Notes under the pieces: model-generated
The model's input: only the letters and a program-made list of their open reading frames with translations
Databases searched by the model: none
What the model was told of the DNA's origin: nothing
Assembly (NCBI GenBank): GCA_009778385.1
Contig: WRJX01000105.1
Coordinates: forward strand, 1-64,000
DNA: 64,000 bases
DNA from: Candidatus Bathycorpusculum sp.
Lineage (GTDB): Archaea; Thermoproteota; Bathyarchaeia; Bathyarchaeales; Bathycorpusculaceae
Reading direction: 5' to 3'
In this document: one piece after another, positions 1 through 8,400 of the stretch
How positions within the stretch are numbered: position 1 is the first letter of the stretch
Layout of the letters: every line of letters starts with the position of its first letter
Position numbers and translations under genes: made by a program

Positions 1-77
1 GTGTGTCACCTGAGCTTGTTGCTAGCTGGTTCAAACACTGCAACTACACACTACCCATACAGTCAACAAAAAGTTAA

Positions 78-641
78 ACTGCTATAATTGAAGCTTTACC
101 TGAAATCATAAAAAAACAACCTAAGGTTGTTTATTACGTGCTTGGAGTTACACATCCTCAAGTACACGCTTATGAAGGAGAAACCTACCGGAACTTGCTT
201 ATACGTAAAGCCAAAAATTTAGGAGTTAGCGCCCACGTTAAGTTTTTAAACAGATTTTTATCAAAACATGAACTGCTCAATTACTTACAGGCAACTGACA
301 TCTACATTACGCCGTATCTTTCTCCCAATCAGGTTAGTAGCGGCACACTATCTTATGCGTTGGGAGCAGGCAAAGCAATAGTTTCAACACCATATCTTCA
401 TGCAAAAGAAGCTTTGGGTGACGGCAGAGGTGTATTTTGCAAGTTTCATGATTCTGAATCAATTGCTGAAAAAACAATAGAAATTATGGAGAACAAGCAG
501 TTGCGTCAGTCACTAGAACAGCACGCGTATTTGTATAGTCGAAAGTTTACATGGCCGTTGGTTGCTGAAAAATATTTTGCTCTATGTAATGAACTTACAA
601 AGCAGTCAAAAGGTGAGTCTAAATGCGAATACCCGCTATAA
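78..641 (+). CDS. C-terminal fragment of a GT4-type glycosyltransferase, 5' part missing
   Basis: This is the donor-binding half of a GT-B fold glycosyltransferase, a cytoplasmic enzyme class that moves sugar from a nucleotide-sugar donor. Visible family features are the EALPEII helix, the VVYYVLG strand, a VKFLNRFL turn, the DIYITPYL strand and the SSGTLSYALGAGKA donor-site region. A GTG at 138 could be called as a start, but the recognisable homology already begins near base 81. The frame is closed by TAA at 75-77, and none of the three frames of bases 1-77 reads like the missing N-terminal half. The gene is therefore truncated, rearranged or misjoined at the window edge. Its 3' end overlaps the next gene by 19 nt, implying a shared transcript. 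The sugar and acceptor cannot be read from sequence. Confidence 0.6.
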   Translation, partial: TAIIEALPEIIKKQPKVVYYVLGVTHPQVHAYEGETYRNLLIRKAKNLGVSAHVKFLNRFLSKHELLNYLQATDIYITPYLSPNQVSSGTLSYALGAGKAIVSTPYLHAKEALGDGRGVFCKFHDSESIAEKTIEIMENKQLRQSLEQHAYLYSRKFTWPLVAEKYFALCNELTKQSKGESKCEYPL

Positions 642-1684
642 AAATGAGTTACCTAAACGCTTTTACAGATGATACAGGCATTTTTCAGCATGCACGACAT
701 TGCATTCCTAAACGTGGTGAAGGCTACACAACAGATGATAATGCAAGAGCACTTGTTGTATGTGCACAACACAGTGATATAAAAAATGACCAGCAAATTA
801 ACAGGCTAGCAAACATTTACTTGGCGTTTCTTAACTACATGCAGAAACCAAACGGCAGTTTTCATAATTATCTGGGCTATGATCGGCGTTTTTTGGATGT
901 TGATGGTTCTGAAGACTGTTTAGGCAGGGCACTTTGGAGTTGTGGACGCACCATGAATTCAAGGCTTTCTGATAATGCTAAACTGGTTGCTAAAGAAATT
1001 TTTTATCAAGCATTACCTTACCTTGATAGATCAACCTCTCTTCGTGCCTGCTCATTTGCAATTTTTGGCCTTTACAACTGCTATAAGGATAAACCTGATG
1101 AGAACATGTTTGCTAAGATTGAAAAGCTTGCCGACCGTATGGTACAGCAGTATCAAAATGAGACTAAACCTGAATGGCATTGGTTTGAACCTTACTTAAC
1201 CTATGACAACGCTCGTTTATCTCAAGCACTCTTTGACGCATATATTATAACAAAAAAACAGAGTTACTTGGACGTTGCCCAGGAATCTTTACATTTTATT
1301 ATAGATACACAAATCATAGATGAAAAATTTGTGCCAATAGGTAACAACGGTTGGTACACTTACGGTGGACAACGGGCAGTTTATGATCAGCAACCACTTG
1401 AAGCAGCCGCACTTGTTGACGCTACAGCTGATGCCTATTATGCAACACAACAAGACAGGTACCTAGAAATGGCTATTTTGGTTTTTGAATGGTTCCTAGG
1501 CAGAAATACGCGTAAACGTGTAATGTATAATACAAAAACTGGAGGCTGTTTTGATGGCCTTAATGTCGATTTAGTGAATATGAATCAGGGCGCAGAATCT
1601 TCGCTTTCATATTTGATGGCTCGCATAAAACTCTATGAATTACAACAATTTTCAAAAACAAAAGAGTTAGTTGTAAATATTTAA
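623..1684 (+). CDS. Alpha/alpha-barrel-like carbohydrate-active protein paired with GT4 and GH130
   Basis: This 353-residue soluble protein belongs to a family I know mainly from bacterial loci with a GT4 glycosyltransferase and a GH130 phosphorylase. The signature near the N-terminus is a TDDTGIFQHA segment (about residues 15-24) followed by GEGYTTDDNARAL (about 32-44). The rest is helical with repeated aromatic and acidic loops (YLGYDRRFLDVDGSEDCLGR, then WFEPYLTYDNARL), as in six-hairpin glycosidase-like barrels. No catalytic role is proven for the family; a carbohydrate-processing or chaperoning role is inferred from neighbours. The start is the ATG at 623, preceded by AGGTGA (about 10 nt), and it overlaps the upstream glycosyltransferase by 19 nt. 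The CBS protein follows after 28 nt. Confidence 0.7.
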   Translation: MRIPAIKMSYLNAFTDDTGIFQHARHCIPKRGEGYTTDDNARALVVCAQHSDIKNDQQINRLANIYLAFLNYMQKPNGSFHNYLGYDRRFLDVDGSEDCLGRALWSCGRTMNSRLSDNAKLVAKEIFYQALPYLDRSTSLRACSFAIFGLYNCYKDKPDENMFAKIEKLADRMVQQYQNETKPEWHWFEPYLTYDNARLSQALFDAYIITKKQSYLDVAQESLHFIIDTQIIDEKFVPIGNNGWYTYGGQRAVYDQQPLEAAALVDATADAYYATQQDRYLEMAILVFEWFLGRNTRKRVMYNTKTGGCFDGLNVDLVNMNQGAESSLSYLMARIKLYELQQFSKTKELVVNI

Positions 1685-1712
1685 AGCCAAATTGTTTTAG
1701 GAGTAAAAATAA

Positions 1713-2114
1713 ATGTTTAGAATCAAAGACATAATGTACAAGAATATAATAACGGTAAAAGAGAACATATCTATCTTAGACGCTGTTAAACTGCTTGAGG
1801 AACGACATGTTGGCTCAATTATCATAGTGGACGATGAAAACAAATGTATAGGTATTTTTACAGAACGCGATGCAATAAGGGTAGTGGCACAAGAAATGAA
1901 CCTTAGAGAGCCATTAAACAAAGTAATGAGCACTCATGTGGCCACAATTGGATTTGAAGCCTCATTTGATGACGCAAAAGAAATTATGCTTTCCCACAAA
2001 ATAAGACACCTGCCAGTTACAGACAAAGAGGACAAACTAATCGGTCTCTTCTCGTTTAGGGCATTTGTTGACGAAGCATTCGGCATGAAGACAACAGTGC
2101 AGCCACCAACATGA
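1713..2114 (+). CDS. Two-CBS-domain regulatory protein
   Basis: A 133-residue protein made almost entirely of one CBS pair (Bateman module), a cytoplasmic sensor that usually binds adenine nucleotides or SAM. The first CBS runs about residues 1-62 (MFRIKDIMYKNIITV, then HVGSIIIVDDENKCIGIFTERD), the second about 67-125 (VMSTHVATIGFEAS, then HKIRHLPVTDKEDKLIGLFS). No extra catalytic or DNA-binding domain is seen. The ATG at 1713 has an AGGAG ribosome-binding site about 10 nt upstream. It sits between the barrel protein and the GH130 gene with small gaps on the same strand, so the simplest inference is that it senses energy or ligand state for this carbohydrate operon. The ligand cannot be predicted from sequence alone. 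Confidence 0.85.
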   Translation: MFRIKDIMYKNIITVKENISILDAVKLLEERHVGSIIIVDDENKCIGIFTERDAIRVVAQEMNLREPLNKVMSTHVATIGFEASFDDAKEIMLSHKIRHLPVTDKEDKLIGLFSFRAFVDEAFGMKTTVQPPT

Positions 2115-2128
2115 TAAAGTGAACGTTT

Positions 2129-3028
2129 ATGGAACGTTTTTCAGGCAACCCTATACTTCGCCCAATCCCAGAACATCCATGGGAATCACGCGGAGTCTTC
2201 AACGCCGGTGTAATTTACCATAAAGGCGCATTTCACGTTTTTTACCGCGCGTTTGGAAACGATGACATTTCAAAAATTGGCTATGCCAAAACCACCGATG
2301 GTTTTCACATTGATGAACGTTTGCCTGACCCAATTTTTGAACCTGCCAATGATGCAGAAGTGAATGGTGTAGAAGACCCAAGAATTGTAAAATGTGAAGA
2401 CCAACTGCTTATGACATACACTGCCGTTAGAGAATACGGTCATCGACAAGTTTTCCAAGTTGCACTAACTTCATTAGATTTAAATGACTTTGAACAACAT
2501 AATTGGAATTGGGGCGCAAGAAGACTACCCTTTCCAGGAATCCGAAACAAAGACGCCACCATTTTTCCCAAGAAAATCAACGATAGATACGTTATGCTTC
2601 ACCGCATTGAACCTGACTTATGCATAGCTTACTCAACAAACCTTGACAATTGGTGTGACATACGCTGCATTATGAAACCCAGACCTGAAAACTGGGATGA
2701 CTTAAAAATCGGCGCCGCTGGCACACCTTTTGAATTAAACGATGGCTGGTTAACCCTTTATCACGGCGTGAACATGAACAACGTTTACCATCTTGGCGTA
2801 ATCATGATGGATAAAAACAATCCAGAACACATTCTCCACCGTTCCAAAGACCCAATTTTATCACCTAAAGCAGATTACGAACGCTTTGGCAAAGTTCCTA
2901 ACGTTGTTTTCAGCTGCGGAGACGCATTGGTAGATGACAAACTATTCGTGTACTATGGAGGCGGTGATAGCTCACTTAACGTAGCAACTATTCCAATTGA
3001 TGAACTGTTAGCAGCAATTATTGCTTAA
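2129..3028 (+). CDS. GH130 family glycosidase / beta-mannoside phosphorylase
   Basis: A 299-residue five-bladed beta-propeller enzyme of glycoside hydrolase family 130, whose members phosphorolyse or hydrolyse beta-mannosides. Family features: NPIL at residues 7-10, WESRGVFNAGVIYHKG (18-33), and VEDPRIVK (81-88) with the conserved Asp 83 at the proton-donor position. Basic and His residues near 103-106, 142-159 and 212 match the region that binds phosphate in phosphorylases, so phosphorolysis is more likely than hydrolysis. The length is normal and no signal peptide is present, pointing to cytoplasmic action on a short mannoside. It is the last gene of the operon begun by the glycosyltransferase fragment; its end overlaps the convergent GNAT-Sua5 gene by 4 nt. 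The exact linkage specificity is unknown. Confidence 0.85.
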   Translation: MERFSGNPILRPIPEHPWESRGVFNAGVIYHKGAFHVFYRAFGNDDISKIGYAKTTDGFHIDERLPDPIFEPANDAEVNGVEDPRIVKCEDQLLMTYTAVREYGHRQVFQVALTSLDLNDFEQHNWNWGARRLPFPGIRNKDATIFPKKINDRYVMLHRIEPDLCIAYSTNLDNWCDIRCIMKPRPENWDDLKIGAAGTPFELNDGWLTLYHGVNMNNVYHLGVIMMDKNNPEHILHRSKDPILSPKADYERFGKVPNVVFSCGDALVDDKLFVYYGGGDSSLNVATIPIDELLAAIIA

Positions 3029-4560
3029 ACTTTAATGATATGATACCCTGAAGCTTTTCGCAATCGATTCATAACCGCTAAACCCATACCGTCCAAAGGT
3101 ACACCCTCTGCCAAAATAACATCAACTGAGACCTCGTTAAATTCACGCAGTTCTCTGAACAAATTCCTTGCAATCGTATCAAGGTTAAAACGGCTCCCCA
3201 TAGATTTCACCACTGGAGCAACGTATTCTTTTTGGGTTTCATCTGTTGCCAATATTCCTACTTTTTTGCCTTCACACTTGTACTGTTCAGACAAGGCCAT
3301 GATTTTAGCGATTATCGCTTGAACTGCACCCTCAACTAACAGCATTTCTGCATTTGGTGCATAATGCTTATGCATCATACCCGGAGAGCGAGCCTGCCTA
3401 ACCGTAACCTCCCGCTCGGAGGCAACAAACGGATGTAACGCCACACTAGGTAGCACCGCTTGAATAGCCTCAAAAGGTGTTCCACCAGGCCTTAGTAACA
3501 ATGGCGGATCAACGCTTAAATCCAAAACTGTGGATTCAACACCGATACTTGTTGGACCTCCGTCAAGTATTACGTTGATTCTGCCATTCAAGTCACCATA
3601 GACATGCTGAGCGGTTGTTGGACTAGGGTTTCCTGAAAGATTCGCACTGGGCGCCGCAATCGGAGCACCACTTTGCTTAATCAGGGCAAGTGCAACATTA
3701 TGTTTGGGCATTCGAACTGCAATTGTGTTCAATCCTGCGACTGACTCTTTAGGCACCGTTTCAGAACGTTTGAATATCAATGTTAAGGGTCCAGGCCAAA
3801 ACCGTTCCATTAACACTTCAGCGTTTTTTGATACATCTGTTGCAAGCTGGTAGACCTGACTGGCATCGGCGATGTGTAGAATTGGTGGGTTATCCAAAGG
3901 TCTGTTTTTAGCTTTAAACAAAGCCAAAACTGCACCGTTGTTTAAGGCATTTGCGCCTAAACCGTAAACGGTCTCAGTTGGAAAAGCGACCAAACCACCT
4001 TTCTTGATGATTTCTGAGGCAACATGGATTTTTTCAGGATCAGGATTTATAGAGTCAACTTGAAGTATAACCGTTTTAGAGTCTTGATTTTGGATTTTTA
4101 GTACGGTTAAGGCTTCAATTTGATGTCTATATATATTATTCCAGTAAGTGTGTAGCAACATGTTTTTTTCTTTTTTTGAAACTTCTTTAAAACTATGCTT
4201 AGTGTAAAAATTCACAGCCCAAAATGCGGCTTTCCATGTACTGACCAAAACCGTTGATGACCCCGTTGAACTCATTAGATACTTAAGCAGTTTTTCGCCG
4301 TAACCCCTACGTTGCTGGTCTGTGAGCACATATACATACCGAATTAAAGTGACATCTTTAACGGATTGAATCCCCATAACCGCAACCAAAACGTTGTCTT
4401 CTTTCAACCCGTAAAACTGAACGCTCCCCTTGAGTTCTTCAACTGATATATAGGGTTCTTTCCAGCAGCCAACTGGAATTGCGTTTTTGTAGGCAACAGC
4501 GGCATCGTTAATTACATTCAAAATAGCGTCAAATTCGCTGTCTGCCAATTTAATAATCAT
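3025..4560 (-). CDS. sua5: GNAT acetyltransferase fused to Sua5-type threonylcarbamoyl-AMP synthase
   Basis: A 511-residue fusion. Residues 1 to about 150 form a GNAT N-acyltransferase, with the acetyl-CoA pyrophosphate motif in VLTDQQRRGYGEKLLKYL. From about 165 onward is full-length Sua5. The YrdC domain (KKGGLVAFPTETVYGLGANA, then KAKNRPLDNPPI, SAPSANLSGNPSPT and STVLDLS) makes threonylcarbamoyl-AMP from threonine, bicarbonate and ATP for the t6A37 tRNA modification. The C-terminal Sua5 domain (ILATDETQ, then ARNLFRELREFN and VMNRLRKASG) follows. The Sua5 half is convincing and complete. The GNAT half has no predictable substrate, and fusion to Sua5 is unusual. The gene is monocistronic and convergent with GH130. 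Its upstream region is the 723-nt gene-free stretch. Confidence 0.9.
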   Translation of the reverse strand: MIIKLADSEFDAILNVINDAAVAYKNAIPVGCWKEPYISVEELKGSVQFYGLKEDNVLVAVMGIQSVKDVTLIRYVYVLTDQQRRGYGEKLLKYLMSSTGSSTVLVSTWKAAFWAVNFYTKHSFKEVSKKEKNMLLHTYWNNIYRHQIEALTVLKIQNQDSKTVILQVDSINPDPEKIHVASEIIKKGGLVAFPTETVYGLGANALNNGAVLALFKAKNRPLDNPPILHIADASQVYQLATDVSKNAEVLMERFWPGPLTLIFKRSETVPKESVAGLNTIAVRMPKHNVALALIKQSGAPIAAPSANLSGNPSPTTAQHVYGDLNGRINVILDGGPTSIGVESTVLDLSVDPPLLLRPGGTPFEAIQAVLPSVALHPFVASEREVTVRQARSPGMMHKHYAPNAEMLLVEGAVQAIIAKIMALSEQYKCEGKKVGILATDETQKEYVAPVVKSMGSRFNLDTIARNLFRELREFNEVSVDVILAEGVPLDGMGLAVMNRLRKASGYHIIKV

Positions 4561-4886
4561 TTTTTTCGCCCTACTGCTTTGGTTTAAGCTACGAGTCCGC
4601 GGTTTCTATAAATGTTTATGTTGTTGTATACTTTTTTTTCTTTAATACCATGTACTCAGCACGTACTTCTCTTATAATTATTGAGCAAATAAACCTCCTT
4701 GCTTTGATAAACCGTCAAAAACTGTGTATCTCTATGGTTAAATCTTTTTTAACAACTTTAGCACAATCAACTCCCACCTATTTGTCCTTTTTCTCAATGT
4801 AACAGGTTTGTGTTGTTCGCTTAAAGAGACTTAATTAAGCTGATTTAGCTTTGGCAAGATAAAATAAAACCTTTAATGTTTGTTTG

Positions 4887-4955
4887 GTTGTGAGAGGGAG
4901 ATTGAATGGAAGGTAAAAGGTGGTTGGTTTAGTAAAAAGCTCCCCCTCCCACAAC
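4887..4955 (+). ncRNA. Candidate small structured RNA (long hairpin)
   Basis: The arms 4887-4900 (GTTGTGAGAGGGAG) and 4940-4955 (CTCCCCCTCCCACAAC) pair over about 13 positions with one mismatch and a short bulge, around a 39-nt loop. A TATA-like AAGATAAAATAAAA run sits about 25-30 nt before the left arm, the normal archaeal spacing for a transcript starting near 4887. No C/D or H/ACA boxes were recognised and it has no coding potential. It could also be a DNA-level element or leader structure. Expression is untested. Confidence 0.3.
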
Positions 4956-5240
4956 TCATCATTAAGCTGTTTCCACTATATAAAATAGGACCCAACTAAA
5001 TTGGACAACTTAAATAATCACATTCTAGTGTATGAACAAAAAACTACAATATTACTAAAAAACATGGACACAATCAAGGCACAGTTTATACACTGTTTGC
5101 ATATTTAAGAGCCTGACTAATTCATCGAAGTTAAAAAATGTGAAATAAGTACATGAATTATTTGTTTTTACCATTTAATACAATTTTTAATACTATTAAC
5201 AGGTTGAATTACAGCAGTAACGATAGTTTTTGATGATAAA

Positions 5241-5249
5241 ACTTTAAAG
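5241..5249 (+). promoter_or_regulatory. TATA box of cobZ
   Basis: ACTTTAAAG lies 39 nt (centre to ATG) before cobZ, placing transcription start near 5270. The short leader carries AGGTAA at 5272-5277, a plausible ribosome-binding site that supports the ATG at 5284. Confidence 0.55.
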
Positions 5250-5283
5250 CAAACAATTCGATGAAATGGGTAGGTAACAATTT

Positions 5284-5766
5284 ATGACAAGTAACGAGAA
5301 AACGCCGATGTTAAAATGGCTTGAGCAGCACAATATCACCATGCAAGACCTCATTGACGCTGCACTTGAAATGTATGTGCCACACCCCGGCATTGAAACA
5401 CCCCAAAAAGCCGCCGAAGTCTTAGAAGAGGAACTCATCATAGCACTCTCTGACCCAAACGTTGCAACCTTAATCACTGCAGCCTTCCATGCACAAGAAG
5501 ATGCAGAAAAAGGCGTAATCCCCGGTTTAAGTATGGAGTATTTTATGGGCCGACCTGGACTAGTTGCAGACGAGCTAATAGGCATAGCTATTGCCACATA
5601 CATTGCTGGCGCAAAAGGCATGTTTGAGTTTGTTCGTTTTGACCAAGCAAAACCAGGCATCCTCAAAAAACTTGGACCACTAACAAATGATCCCATTGGC
5701 GCATTAATTGCCGGTGCATCTTCAAACATGTACACCCGATCTGTTAAAGACAAATCTATCGTTTAA
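5284..5766 (+). CDS. cobZ: CobZ-like alpha-ribazole-5'-phosphate phosphatase
   Basis: This 160-residue protein resembles archaeal CobZ (related to the PgpA phosphatase fold), which removes the phosphate from alpha-ribazole phosphate or adenosylcobalamin phosphate at the end of the nucleotide-loop pathway. Supporting features are the helical N-terminus (DLIDAALEMYVPHPGI), a mid-region with LADELIGIAIA-like spacing (VADELIGIAIATYIAGAKGMFEF), the FDQAKPGILKKLG segment and the C-terminal GALIAGASS helix. It is single-domain, unlike CobZ-CbiZ fusions; a separate cbiZ lies at 60.8 kb. Annotation pipelines often call this family phosphatidylglycerophosphatase A, which is the main alternative. It is monocistronic with its own TATA box. 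The many other late cobamide genes in the window favour the CobZ reading. Confidence 0.7.
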   Translation: MTSNEKTPMLKWLEQHNITMQDLIDAALEMYVPHPGIETPQKAAEVLEEELIIALSDPNVATLITAAFHAQEDAEKGVIPGLSMEYFMGRPGLVADELIGIAIATYIAGAKGMFEFVRFDQAKPGILKKLGPLTNDPIGALIAGASSNMYTRSVKDKSIV

Positions 5767-5990
5767 TTTATGTTCTTATGTTTTCTATTTTTCTTCTTGT
5801 TTAATATTTGCGTTTCTTTTTTGGAGCCCTTTAATACTTAGTCCTTATAAGGTTGTGCCATTTACAAGAGAATTGACGCTTTTAATCCACATATGTTTCA
5901 AAGCGTCATGATGCTGCGCAAAGTTTTGTTCCAATCAAACGAGTCATTGTACCATAACCTTATAATATTCGAGCGGTTGAGAAATTACAG

Positions 5991-7154
5991 TTGGCTTACA
6001 TGGGTCAAACGCGATTGTGTATTGTTACGAACGTATTTCTACCATCAGTCGGTGGAATACAAATTGTAACTTATGAGCAGAGCAAAAGACTTCTTCAAAA
6101 AAACTTTGACCTTAAAGTTGTTACAAATCGAATTCAAGCCCCAAAAAAGTATGTTATTGAGGGAATAAATGTTGAATGCTATGAGTCCATGAACATGGGC
6201 TTTCGCTTAGGAATACCATATACTATTCCAACAGTCCCAAGCTTTTCAGCATTCACTAAAAACATAAAAAACAGCAAAATCATCCACGCACATGGCCACC
6301 CATACTTAACCTCGCTTATTGCAGGTAAACTTGCAAAATATTACGAAAAACCATTCGTCTTAACACAGCATAACACATTCATAGATTATAACAATATTTT
6401 TAACCACGTTGAAAAGGTCAATGATTTAACCGTTGGTAAAGAAACCCTCAAACAGGCTGATAAAATAATTGTTGTAAGTAACGCAACTAAAGAGTATGTG
6501 TTAAGTTTAGGCGCAAAACCCAGTAAGGTTAAGGTGCTCCATAACGGTGTTGACCTAAGTCGGTTCAAACCGTTGCCTAAAGTCAAAGAGAAAATGCGTA
6601 AAAAACTGGGCATTTCAAAGGATGTAAAGGTTATTTTAACAGTTCGAAGGATAGTTTACAAAAACGGTGTTGATACTCTTATCGATGCCGCAAACATTGC
6701 TGTAAAAAAGAAACAAAAACTTGTCTTTATAGTTGTTGGAAAAGGCCCTGATATGGTAAGTATCCAGAATCAGATAGAGCAGTTAGGCCTTGAAAAAAAT
6801 ATTAAGCTAACAGGTTTTGTTGCTGACCAAGACTTACACTTATACTACAATATGGCGGATTTGTTTGTTTTACCTTCAAAATCTGGCGAAGGCTTACCGT
6901 TAGTGGCTTTGGAAGCCATGGCATGTGGCTTGCCAGTCATAGCTACAAACGTTGGAGGAATAAACGAGATTATGGTGAAAGGTTTTGGGAAACTAGTTCC
7001 AGCAAACAATCCAGAAGCGTTGGCAAAAGCGATTGTTGAATTTGCAGATATTAATAATGGAAATAATGGTGAACTGCGGGCAATTGTTGAGGAACAGTAT
7101 AGTTGGGACAAAAATGTGGCTAGGCTCATTGAAATATACGAAGAGCTTATTTAA
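5991..7154 (+). CDS. GT4 family glycosyltransferase
   Basis: A complete 387-residue GT-B glycosyltransferase, presumably transferring sugar from a nucleotide donor to a lipid- or polymer-linked glycan at the cytoplasmic membrane face. The N-terminal acceptor domain opens with LCIVTNVFLPSVGGIQ. The hinge and C-terminal donor domain include KVLHNGVDLSRFKP, VKVILTVRRIVYKNGVDTLI and the EX7E donor motif in SGEGLPLVALEAMACGLPV. The listed start is TTG at 5991; an in-frame ATG at 6000 is an equally good choice because no clear ribosome-binding site decides. The GT2 gene follows after 39 nt on the same strand, and together with the DUF1616 gene they look like a small surface-glycan operon. Sugar specificity is not readable. 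Confidence 0.88.
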   Translation: MAYMGQTRLCIVTNVFLPSVGGIQIVTYEQSKRLLQKNFDLKVVTNRIQAPKKYVIEGINVECYESMNMGFRLGIPYTIPTVPSFSAFTKNIKNSKIIHAHGHPYLTSLIAGKLAKYYEKPFVLTQHNTFIDYNNIFNHVEKVNDLTVGKETLKQADKIIVVSNATKEYVLSLGAKPSKVKVLHNGVDLSRFKPLPKVKEKMRKKLGISKDVKVILTVRRIVYKNGVDTLIDAANIAVKKKQKLVFIVVGKGPDMVSIQNQIEQLGLEKNIKLTGFVADQDLHLYYNMADLFVLPSKSGEGLPLVALEAMACGLPVIATNVGGINEIMVKGFGKLVPANNPEALAKAIVEFADINNGNNGELRAIVEEQYSWDKNVARLIEIYEELI

Positions 7155-7193
7155 GTTAACACGGACACTATATAGCCTTTCAACATTGGGGAG

Positions 7194-7886
7194 ATGAGAA
7201 TGACCTCAAAGGTAGAACTAGTATCAATAGTAATTCCAACACTTAATGAAGCAGGTAACATACTGGAAGCTGTAACAACAATCCACAAAGAACTAGAGTA
7301 TCCAAAAGAGATCATTGTTGTTGACGGAAACTCTACTGATGGAACACAAGAAATCGTGAAAAGCACAAGCTTTTGTAAACTAATAATTGAACCACGTCGC
7401 GGTTACGGTCGGGCCTTAAAAACAGGCATGGAAAATGCCAAAGGTAACGTTATTATCATGGTTGATGGTGACGGAACTTATGAGGTAAAGCATATTGGAC
7501 GTATGCTTGATAAAATGGTTCAAGAAGACGCTGACATGGTTCTTGCGACACGTATGTATGATCCAAATAAAGCGATGGGGTTTTTCAATTTTGTTGGCAA
7601 CAAGATTATCACGTTCTGCTTTGATTTTCTCTACAGTCAATACCTTAGTGATACCCAGTCAGGGTTTAGAGCTATATCTCATGAGGCCATTGACAACGTA
7701 AAGCTTGTTGAGGGTGACATGGCTTTTGCCACGGAAATGCTTATCAAATTTACAAAGAAAAACTACAAAATGGTTGAAGTTAAAAGCACATACAAAATTC
7801 GCAGGTATGGCAAACCTAAACTGCAAAAGTTTAAGTCAACAATAGAAATATTCACCACAATGGTTAAAGGTTTAGTAAACAGGTGA
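7194..7886 (+). CDS. GT2 family glycosyltransferase, dolichol-phosphate-mannose-synthase-like
   Basis: This 230-residue GT-A enzyme lacks membrane segments and resembles DPM1-type polyprenyl-phosphate sugar transferases. It has the SIVIPTLNEAGNI start, IIVVDGNSTDGTQEIV, the metal-binding acidic motif in MVDGDGTYE, and the late STYKIRRYGKPKL segment typical of DPM1-like enzymes. The likely product is a polyprenyl-phosphate hexose used as a lipid-linked donor outside the membrane. The ATG at 7194 is used; a second in-frame ATG at 7200 is possible. Its TGA stop (7884-7886) lies inside the AGGTGA ribosome-binding site of the following gene, implying translational coupling with the DUF1616 protein. 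Confidence 0.85.
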   Translation: MRMTSKVELVSIVIPTLNEAGNILEAVTTIHKELEYPKEIIVVDGNSTDGTQEIVKSTSFCKLIIEPRRGYGRALKTGMENAKGNVIIMVDGDGTYEVKHIGRMLDKMVQEDADMVLATRMYDPNKAMGFFNFVGNKIITFCFDFLYSQYLSDTQSGFRAISHEAIDNVKLVEGDMAFATEMLIKFTKKNYKMVEVKSTYKIRRYGKPKLQKFKSTIEIFTTMVKGLVNR

Positions 7887-7893
7887 CCCTCGT

Positions 7894-8400
7894 ATGGAAG
7901 ACAACAACAGCCAAACAGTTATGTTAAAACTTGAGAAAGGCTATGTTGTAGCAGTAGCTAGTGCACTTATAGTTGTCTGTTGCATAGTTGCAGCGTATTT
8001 CATCGTTTACGCATACCAGTCACCAGGTTACCATGAAATGTACCTACTTGACGCTCAAAATCAAGCAGTTAATTACCCTAAAGTTCTCGTTATTAATCAA
8101 AACAACACCTTTAATACACCAGTTACTATCGTAAATAACACACCAATATTGCATGATTATCAGGTTCAGACAAAAATTGTTCAAGACACCATCCATTTTC
8201 CAATCAATGCCACTACATACAAAACATACGAATTTGCTTTAGACACCGGACAATCATGGAGCAGCCAAGTGCCTATAAGTATCAATGAAGAAGGAAGCTA
8301 TAGTATCGTGTTTGAGCTTTACGCTAAAAATGGAGAGAACTATGTTTTTACCAACAACTTTTGTGTTCTGCATATTGAAGTAGTTACAGGCACTACTTAA
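7894..8400 (+). CDS. DUF1616-like membrane-anchored surface protein
   Basis: A 168-residue protein with one N-terminal membrane helix (about residues 16-42, VVAVASALIVVCCIVAAYFIV) and an extracytoplasmic beta-rich domain. The segment from YLLDAQNQAVNYPKVLVINQNN through the ETGSWSSQ-like region (DTGQSWSSQVPISINEEG) matches the C-terminal, Ig-like part of archaeal DUF1616 proteins, which often sit in surface-polysaccharide loci. It lacks the multi-helix membrane portion normally found at the N-terminus of DUF1616; a protein at 60396-60803 consists of just that portion. The start is well supported by AGGTGA 7 nt upstream. It converges with the Tes-like gene, overlapping by 4 nt. Function is unknown. 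Confidence 0.6.
   Translation: MEDNNSQTVMLKLEKGYVVAVASALIVVCCIVAAYFIVYAYQSPGYHEMYLLDAQNQAVNYPKVLVINQNNTFNTPVTIVNNTPILHDYQVQTKIVQDTIHFPINATTYKTYEFALDTGQSWSSQVPISINEEGSYSIVFELYAKNGENYVFTNNFCVLHIEVVTGTT

Larger units (their letters stand above)
4561..5283. other. Long intergenic region with a strong hairpin and TATA-like boxes
   Basis: This 723-nt AT-rich stretch lies between the divergent GNAT-Sua5 and cobZ genes and holds no convincing protein gene on either strand. It contains a candidate hairpin RNA (4887-4955), an isolated TATA-like box CTATATAAAA at 4976-4985 with no gene close behind it, and the cobZ promoter at its right end. Confidence 0.6.
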
